The position numbers and the translations under genes are program-made. A stretch of 5,967 nt of DNA from an uncultured Collinsella sp. (GTDB lineage Bacteria > Actinomycetota > Coriobacteriia > Coriobacteriales > Coriobacteriaceae): positions 1-5,967 of the forward strand of contig CAKUEU010000085.1 of NCBI GenBank assembly GCA_934646865.1, given 5' to 3'. Under the pieces are notes generated by a model. The model had not been told where the DNA came from and did no database searches. It worked only from the letters and a program-made list of their open reading frames with translations. Below are positions 1-5,967 of the stretch, piece after piece; the first letter of the stretch is position 1; each line of letters opens with the position of its first letter.

Positions 1-2118
1 GCCGTCGCGACGGCTGCGGTCGTAGGCGCTCATCACGGTCTTCTTGACCATGCCGCTCTTGGTGGCAAACATCAGGAACTCGTCGGCGGGGAACTCGCGG
101 CAGCTGATGACGCTCGCGATCTTCTCGCCTTCCTCGAAGGGCAGCAGGTTGACGATCGCGGTACCGCGCGCCTGGCGCGTGCCCACCGGTAGCTCGTGCA
201 CCTTCAGGCGATACACCTTGCCCTTGCTCGAGAAGAACAGCACGTACTCGTGCGTGGACGCAATGAACATCTCGTCGATAACGTCATCCTCTTTGAGGTT
301 GACGCCCGACACGCCCTTGCCGCCGCGCTTCTGGGCACGATAGGCGGCGACCGGGATGCGCTTAACGTAGCCGGTGTGGGTGATGGTCACGACCATGTCC
401 TCGTCGGCGATGAGGTCCTCCACATCCAGGTCCTTCTCGACCTGGCTGATCTCGGTGCGGCGCTTATCGCCGAACTTCTTGGAGATCTCACGCATCTCCT
501 CCTTGATGACGCCCAGGATCTTCTCCTCGTGCGCCAGCAGGTCCTCGTAGTAGGCGATGGCGCGGCGCAGGCCGTCCAGCTCTTCTTGGATCTTGTCGCG
601 CTCCAGGCCGGTCAGGCGGCGCAGCTTCATCTCGAGGATGGCCGTGGTCTGCTCGGGCGTAAAACCAAAGCGCTCAATCAGGCGGCTGCTGGCCTCGGAG
701 TCGGTCTGCGAGGAGCGGATGATGCTGATGACCTCGTCGATATGGTCGAGAGCCATCAGATAGCCCTCGAGGATATGGGCGCGGGCCTGGGCCTTCTTAA
801 GGTCGTAGCGGGTGCGGCGGGTGACGACGTCGACCTGGTGGTCGATGTAGTGCTGCAGCATCTCGCGCAGGCTCAGGCATTTGGGCACGCCGTTGACGAG
901 CGCCAGGTTGTTAGCGCCAAAGGTCGTCTGCAGCGAGGTGTACTTGTACAGGTTGTTGAGCACGACCTGCGGAATGACGCCCTTCTTGAGCTCGATGACC
1001 AGGCGGATGCCCTTCTGGTTGGACTCGTCGCGCATGTCCGAGATGCCCTCGATGCGCTTGTCATTGACGAGCTGGGCGATCTTCTCCTGCAGGGTGCCCT
1101 TGTTGACCATGTAGGGAATCTCGGTAAAGACCAGGCGGCTGCGGCCGGTCTTGGTGGACTCCACGTGAGCCTTGGCACGCACGGTGATGGAGCCGCGGCC
1201 GGTCTCGTAGCTCTGCTTAATACCGGCACTGCCCATGATGATGGCACCGGTGGGGAAATCCGGACCGGGCATGATCTGCATGAGCTCGTCGACGGTGGCG
1301 TCGGGATTGTCGATCAGGTAGCAGGTGGCCTCGATCGCCTCGGTGAGGTTATGCGGGGCGATGTTGGTTGCCATGCCGACGGCGATACCCTGGCTGCCGT
1401 TGACCAGCAGGTTGGGGAAGCGCGCGGGCAGCGCCTGGGGCTCGGCGAGCGACTCGTCGTAGTTGGGCTGCCAGTCGACGGTATCCTTCTGCAGGTCGCG
1501 CAAGAGCTCCATGGCGGGCTTTGCCAGGCGGCTCTCGGTATAACGCATAGCCGCCGCGCCGTCGCCGTCGATGTTGCCGAAGTTGCCGTGGCCGTCGATG
1601 AGCGGCGTGCGCATGGAGAACCACTGCGCCAGACGAACCATGGCCTCGTAGACCGCGGAGTCACCGTGCGGGTGGTACTTACCGATAACTTCGCCGACCG
1701 TCCAGGCCGACTTCTTGTGCGGGCGGTTGGGGTAGATGCCGCTCTCGTTCATGGCGTACAGGATGCGGCGGTGTACCGGCTTTAAGCCATCGCGCACGTC
1801 CGGCAGGGCGCGCGCCGTAATGACCGACATCGAGTACTCGATGAACGACTGCTTCATCTCGCGGCCGAACTCCGAAATCTGGAGCTGGCCGCCGTTGATA
1901 TCCTCGCCTGCGGAGGCGCCGCGGTCGACTTCGCCAAAGCTCTCCTCGAGCTCGCCGTCGTCATCCTCTTCCTCGTCCTCGTCGGCATCGGGGTTGTAGG
2001 CATCGGGGTCGCCGTCCTCGCCCTGCTCGGCGCGGGCGAGCAGGCGCTTCAGATCATCGGGCATGCCGGCGTCGCCGGCCTCGTCCATACCCTCGTTATT
2101 GTTGATATCGTCTGCCAC
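1..2118 (-). CDS. gyrA: DNA gyrase subunit A (partial, 3' end beyond left edge)
   Basis: This is the breakage-reunion subunit of DNA gyrase, which works with GyrB as A2B2 to add negative supercoils using ATP. The visible frame is 706 codons with no stop and runs off the left edge. The core begins near residue 85 (motif [20 protein letters not shown], 95-114). The active-site tyrosine is Tyr193 in AAMRYTE, matching E. coli Tyr122. The quinolone region [10 protein letters not shown] (149-158) has Ser154 and Glu158, the usual Gram-positive residues. The GyrA-box QKRGGKG (596-602) opens the DNA-wrapping C-terminal domain, of which roughly three blades are visible; the rest, probably over 100 residues, lies outside. 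I chose the GTG at 2118 because a strong AGGAGGT lies just upstream; the ATGs at codons 11 and 19 have nothing comparable. The oddity is residues 1-80, with 30 Asp/Glu against 4 Lys/Arg, ahead of the normal gyrase start. It is probably co-transcribed with gyrB. Confidence 0.97.
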   Translation of the reverse strand, partial: MADDINNNEGMDEAGDAGMPDDLKRLLARAEQGEDGDPDAYNPDADEDEEEDDDGELEESFGEVDRGASAGEDINGGQLQISEFGREMKQSFIEYSMSVITARALPDVRDGLKPVHRRILYAMNESGIYPNRPHKKSAWTVGEVIGKYHPHGDSAVYEAMVRLAQWFSMRTPLIDGHGNFGNIDGDGAAAMRYTESRLAKPAMELLRDLQKDTVDWQPNYDESLAEPQALPARFPNLLVNGSQGIAVGMATNIAPHNLTEAIEATCYLIDNPDATVDELMQIMPGPDFPTGAIIMGSAGIKQSYETGRGSITVRAKAHVESTKTGRSRLVFTEIPYMVNKGTLQEKIAQLVNDKRIEGISDMRDESNQKGIRLVIELKKGVIPQVVLNNLYKYTSLQTTFGANNLALVNGVPKCLSLREMLQHYIDHQVDVVTRRTRYDLKKAQARAHILEGYLMALDHIDEVISIIRSSQTDSEASSRLIERFGFTPEQTTAILEMKLRRLTGLERDKIQEELDGLRRAIAYYEDLLAHEEKILGVIKEEMREISKKFGDKRRTEISQVEKDLDVEDLIADEDMVVTITHTGYVKRIPVAAYRAQKRGGKGVSGVNLKEDDVIDEMFIASTHEYVLFFSSKGKVYRLKVHELPVGTRQARGTAIVNLLPFEEGEKIASVISCREFPADEFLMFATKSGMVKKTVMSAYDRSRRDG

Positions 2119-2121
2119 GTT

Positions 2122-2128
2122 ACCTCCT
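2122..2128 (-). promoter_or_regulatory. gyrA ribosome binding site
   Basis: The minus strand reads AGGAGGT, a near-perfect Shine-Dalgarno sequence. Only four bases (TAAC) separate AGGAGG from the GTG start at 2118, which is short but matches the spacing seen in front of gyrB. This site decides the start: it places the acidic N-terminal extension inside the protein rather than in an untranslated leader. Confidence 0.85.
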
Positions 2129-2166
2129 CATGGTTTGCGTGGTCCATTAGTTCCCTACCACGGAGA

Positions 2167-2267
2167 CGGCTTTTCCAGGTGCCGCAGATTCGCCCGAAAG
2201 AGGAGGGAAGCGTACTTGGGTACGCGACCGACGATTGAGGGCGAAGGTGCGGTGGCTGGGAAAGCCG
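2167..2267. repeat. 101-bp imperfect inverted repeat between gyrB and gyrA
   Basis: Two 29-base arms at 2167-2195 and 2239-2267 are inverted copies of each other, matching at 23 of 29 positions (matched blocks of 7, 4, 5 and 7 separated by mismatches of 1, 3 and 2). They are centred on a perfect 6-bp stem with a 4-base loop, GCGTAC-TTGG-GTACGC, at 2210-2225. Arms and inner stem share the same axis (about 2217). Transcribed from gyrB into gyrA, this would fold into a long interrupted hairpin with its base 6 nt past the gyrB stop and 48 nt before the gyrA start. No T-run follows, so it is not a standard intrinsic terminator. It could be a REP-like or MITE-like dispersed palindrome, or an mRNA stability, processing or attenuation element. 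The symmetry is read directly; any function is inference. Confidence 0.8.
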
Positions 2268-2273
2268 CAGGGA

Positions 2274-4353
<2,080 letters not shown>

Positions 4354-4383
4354 AAAAAAATACCCTCGGGGACGAGGGTATTT
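4354..4383 (-). terminator. intrinsic terminator after the DUF721/dciA gene
   Basis: On the minus strand the sequence forms a perfect 11-bp stem, AAATACCCTCG paired with CGAGGGTATTT, around a TCCC loop. It continues into an unbroken run of seven T, of which three belong to the stem. It begins 26 nt after the TAA of the DUF721 gene and about 50 nt before the gyrB start. The T-run suits minus-strand transcription, ending the recF-dciA transcript and isolating gyrB. The A-run on the other side is broken by the stem context, so plus-strand termination is much less likely. Confidence 0.93.
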
Positions 4384-4409
4384 GGCTCTACAAGGCCACC
4401 AGATGCGAT

Positions 4410-4973
4410 TTAAGGCTCTTTTTTGCTTTGTGCGCCCTTGGCCCACTCGGCACTGGCCCTCATGGCGTTCTCGAGGGCCTCGCGCAGTTTTTGGTCTTCG
4501 ATGGGTGCCACTTGGCGCTCAATTTCAGCGCGCTCGGTATCATCCAGATCGGCATGCGGGGCCGGCGGGCGCTCGGCCACGGCCGGACGTAAGCGCTCCC
4601 TGGCGGCGGGCGGCGTGTGACCGGGTGCGGTCGTTTTGAACACCAGGCCGTCCACATGTGCCCCGGCGCGCTCCATACGTGCGCGGATGATCTCGCGCAG
4701 CAGCGTCATCTCCTGCGTCCATGAGGGCGAATCGAGATATACCAGCAGCTCATTGGACTCGGGCAGATAGCGCAGGCCCGTCACATGGCGTCCCTCGCGC
4801 GTGCCCGAACACACGGCATTCCACGCGCGATAGACCGCGCGCGACTCCTCGGCGGCCTCCATCTGCGCGCGGCGCTCGGGTGTCGCCGCGGCCAGAATAC
4901 GCTGGCGCTCGGCATCCAAAAAGCCGCCAAAGGCAACCGTGCCGTTTTCGCGCTCGTAATTAGCACGCCTCAC
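4410..4973 (-). CDS. dciA: DUF721 family protein, probable DciA-type replicative helicase loader
   Basis: Its position between recF and gyrB matches the DUF721 gene of actinobacteria (Rv0004 in Mycobacterium tuberculosis), now called DciA, which helps load or operate the DnaB helicase at the origin. The 187-residue protein has a charged N-terminal region (1-47). A DUF721-like KH-type core (about 48-113) carries YRAWNAVCSG, strands in LRYLPESNELLVYL, and a helix after SPSWTQEM. A Pro/Ala-rich linker (115-141) follows, then a charged helix (about 143-180). The start is GTG at 4973, with AAGGTGG at 4983-4989 nine bases upstream. The gene overlaps the 3' end of recF by 14 nt, which suggests translational coupling, and a terminator follows it. 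Family assignment rests on context plus core pattern; helicase loading is inferred from the family. The M. tuberculosis protein keeps its core nearer the C-terminus, so the domain layout here differs. Confidence 0.85.
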   Translation of the reverse strand: MRRANYERENGTVAFGGFLDAERQRILAAATPERRAQMEAAEESRAVYRAWNAVCSGTREGRHVTGLRYLPESNELLVYLDSPSWTQEMTLLREIIRARMERAGAHVDGLVFKTTAPGHTPPAARERLRPAVAERPPAPHADLDDTERAEIERQVAPIEDQKLREALENAMRASAEWAKGAQSKKEP

Positions 4974-5967
4974 CCATGCTCACCACCTTGGCTCGATCGA
5001 GCAGGTCATCGGTAAAGTACCCCAAGTTGGTAGTAGTAATGACCGTCTGGATGTCATCACCGATCAGTTGCAGAAAAGCGGCACGGCGCTCACCGTCGAG
5101 CTCGCTCATCACGTCGTCCAAAAGCAGCAGCGGTGCGGTGCCCAGGATATCGCGGGCAACCGCCACCTCGGCCACTTTCCACGCCAGCACCAGCGTACGC
5201 TGCTGGCCCTGGCTGGCAAACGAGCGGGCAGATCGGCCCGCCACGCTAAACTCGATTTCGTCGCGATGCGGGCCCACGAGCGTCACGCCGCGGCGCATTT
5301 CCTCGTCGGCGCGCTCGTCAAGGGCTGCCAGCATATGCTCATACGCCCAACCCTTGAGTTCCCCTCGATCGTCGGTCTGGGGCAAATCCCCCAGCGTGGA
5401 CACATAGGACACATGGGCGGTCTCGCCGGACGCGACCTGCCCGTAGGCATCGCGCACGTGACTCGCCAGGCGATCGAGCAGGGCAAGGCGATGCACCAGC
5501 AAAGCGGATCCAGCGCGGGCGATGGACTCGTTCCAGGCGCCGAGCATCTCGCGGCAGCACCAGCTCTCCTTGAGCAGGGCGTTGCGCTGGGTCACGCAGC
5601 GCCCATAGGCGCTCGCAAGATCGGCATAACGTGCGCTCAGCTGCACCCCAAAGTCGTCGAGCGCGGCGCGGCGCACGCTGGCACCGCGTTTGACCATGTC
5701 CAGGTGGTCCGGGCAAAACAGCACGCTCGGTAGCACGCCGCGCACACCGGCGGCGGAGCACTTCTTGCCGTTGCGACTAAACGAGCGTTTGCCGTCCTCC
5801 ACACTCAGCCCCATGTCCAGCACGCGACCATCGCCCTCGAGCCTCAACTGGACTCGGCATGAGCCCACGCCGTCATGTACCAGCTCGGCGGCGGTCGGGT
5901 GCCTAAACGAGGCGCCGCTCGTCAGCAGCTGCAGCGCCTCTATGAGATTGGTCTTTCCCGCCGCATT
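4960..5967 (-). CDS. recF: DNA replication and repair protein RecF (partial, 5' end beyond right edge)
   Basis: RecF is an SMC-like ATPase that binds gapped DNA and, with RecO and RecR, helps load RecA for recombinational repair and fork restart. The visible part is 335 residues and opens inside the Walker A motif (NAAGKTNLIEAL at the first residues, from GxNxxGKT). About 33 N-terminal residues are therefore missing by comparison with E. coli RecF, whose full length is 357. Further family marks are FCPDHLDMVKRG (84-95), GPHRDE (232-237), the ABC signature SQGQQRTL (252-259) and Walker B with the D-loop, LLLLDDVMSELD (280-291). The C-terminus TVITTTNL...SMGEAC is ordinary. The GTG at 5868 is an internal valine, not the start, because the frame stays open and conserved up to the edge. 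The TAA at 4960-4962 lies within the start of the DUF721 gene. No frameshift or missing catalytic residue is visible. Confidence 0.97.
   Translation of the reverse strand, partial: NAAGKTNLIEALQLLTSGASFRHPTAAELVHDGVGSCRVQLRLEGDGRVLDMGLSVEDGKRSFSRNGKKCSAAGVRGVLPSVLFCPDHLDMVKRGASVRRAALDDFGVQLSARYADLASAYGRCVTQRNALLKESWCCREMLGAWNESIARAGSALLVHRLALLDRLASHVRDAYGQVASGETAHVSYVSTLGDLPQTDDRGELKGWAYEHMLAALDERADEEMRRGVTLVGPHRDEIEFSVAGRSARSFASQGQQRTLVLAWKVAEVAVARDILGTAPLLLLDDVMSELDGERRAAFLQLIGDDIQTVITTTNLGYFTDDLLDRAKVVSMGEAC

Noticed and set aside
196..1785. A 529-codon plus-strand open frame opposite gyrA
   Set aside because: It is antisense to conserved gyrA codons, consists of low-complexity Leu/Val/Asp/Gly-rich sequence typical of the complement of GC-rich genes, and has no recognisable domain.
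2120..2131. Minimal minus-strand open frame ATG-AGG-AGG-TAA overlapping the gyrA ribosome binding site
   Set aside because: It is explained by an ATG happening to precede the AGGAGG Shine-Dalgarno; it has no ribosome binding site of its own, and three codons carry no testable signal here.
2119..2166. Possible separate gyrA promoter just upstream of the gyrA ribosome binding site
   Set aside because: Hexamers such as TAATGG and TAGGGA lack an acceptable -35 partner at 16-18 bases, and no T-run terminator after gyrB demands a new start.
5068..5733. A 221-codon plus-strand open frame opposite recF
   Set aside because: It lies wholly antisense to conserved RecF motifs such as SQGQQR and the Walker B region and shows no domain of its own.

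Overview
This window is a conserved chromosomal housekeeping block. All genes are on the minus strand, so they read right to left: recF (5' end cut by the right edge), a DUF721/dciA-type gene, gyrB, then gyrA (3' end cut by the left edge). The order recF-DUF721-gyrB-gyrA is the classic actinobacterial arrangement next to dnaA-dnaN and the replication origin, so dnaN and dnaA probably lie beyond the right edge. High GC, strong GC bias at third codon positions, GTG starts on all three genes whose start is visible, a Gram-positive-type GyrB without the long proteobacterial insertion, and a Glu at the second quinolone-region position of GyrA all suggest a high-GC Gram-positive. My best guess is Coriobacteriia (Collinsella-like). 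This is inference and cannot be confirmed without a search.

Layout from high to low coordinates: partial recF (5967-4960) starts inside the Walker A motif. The DUF721/dciA gene (4973-4410) overlaps the recF end by 14 nt and is probably translationally coupled to it. A strong intrinsic terminator (4383-4354) follows, then a short AT-rich stretch that probably holds the gyrB promoter. gyrB (4304-2274) is complete. A 155-nt gap between gyrB and gyrA holds a long imperfect inverted repeat (2167-2267) and the gyrA ribosome binding site. gyrA (2118-1) is open to the window edge and has an unusual, very acidic N-terminal extension of about 80 residues. No gene-free stretch exceeds 300 bases.

The products act in chromosome replication and topology. 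GyrA and GyrB form the A2B2 gyrase that introduces negative supercoils. The DUF721 protein is a probable helicase loader or operator of the DciA type. RecF loads RecA at gaps through RecO and RecR. The terminator splits the block into a recF-dciA unit and a separate gyrB-gyrA unit.

I see no mobile element, CRISPR array, RNA gene or new defence system. The items most worth a second look are the inverted repeat between gyrB and gyrA, the acidic GyrA extension, and the layout of the DUF721 protein.
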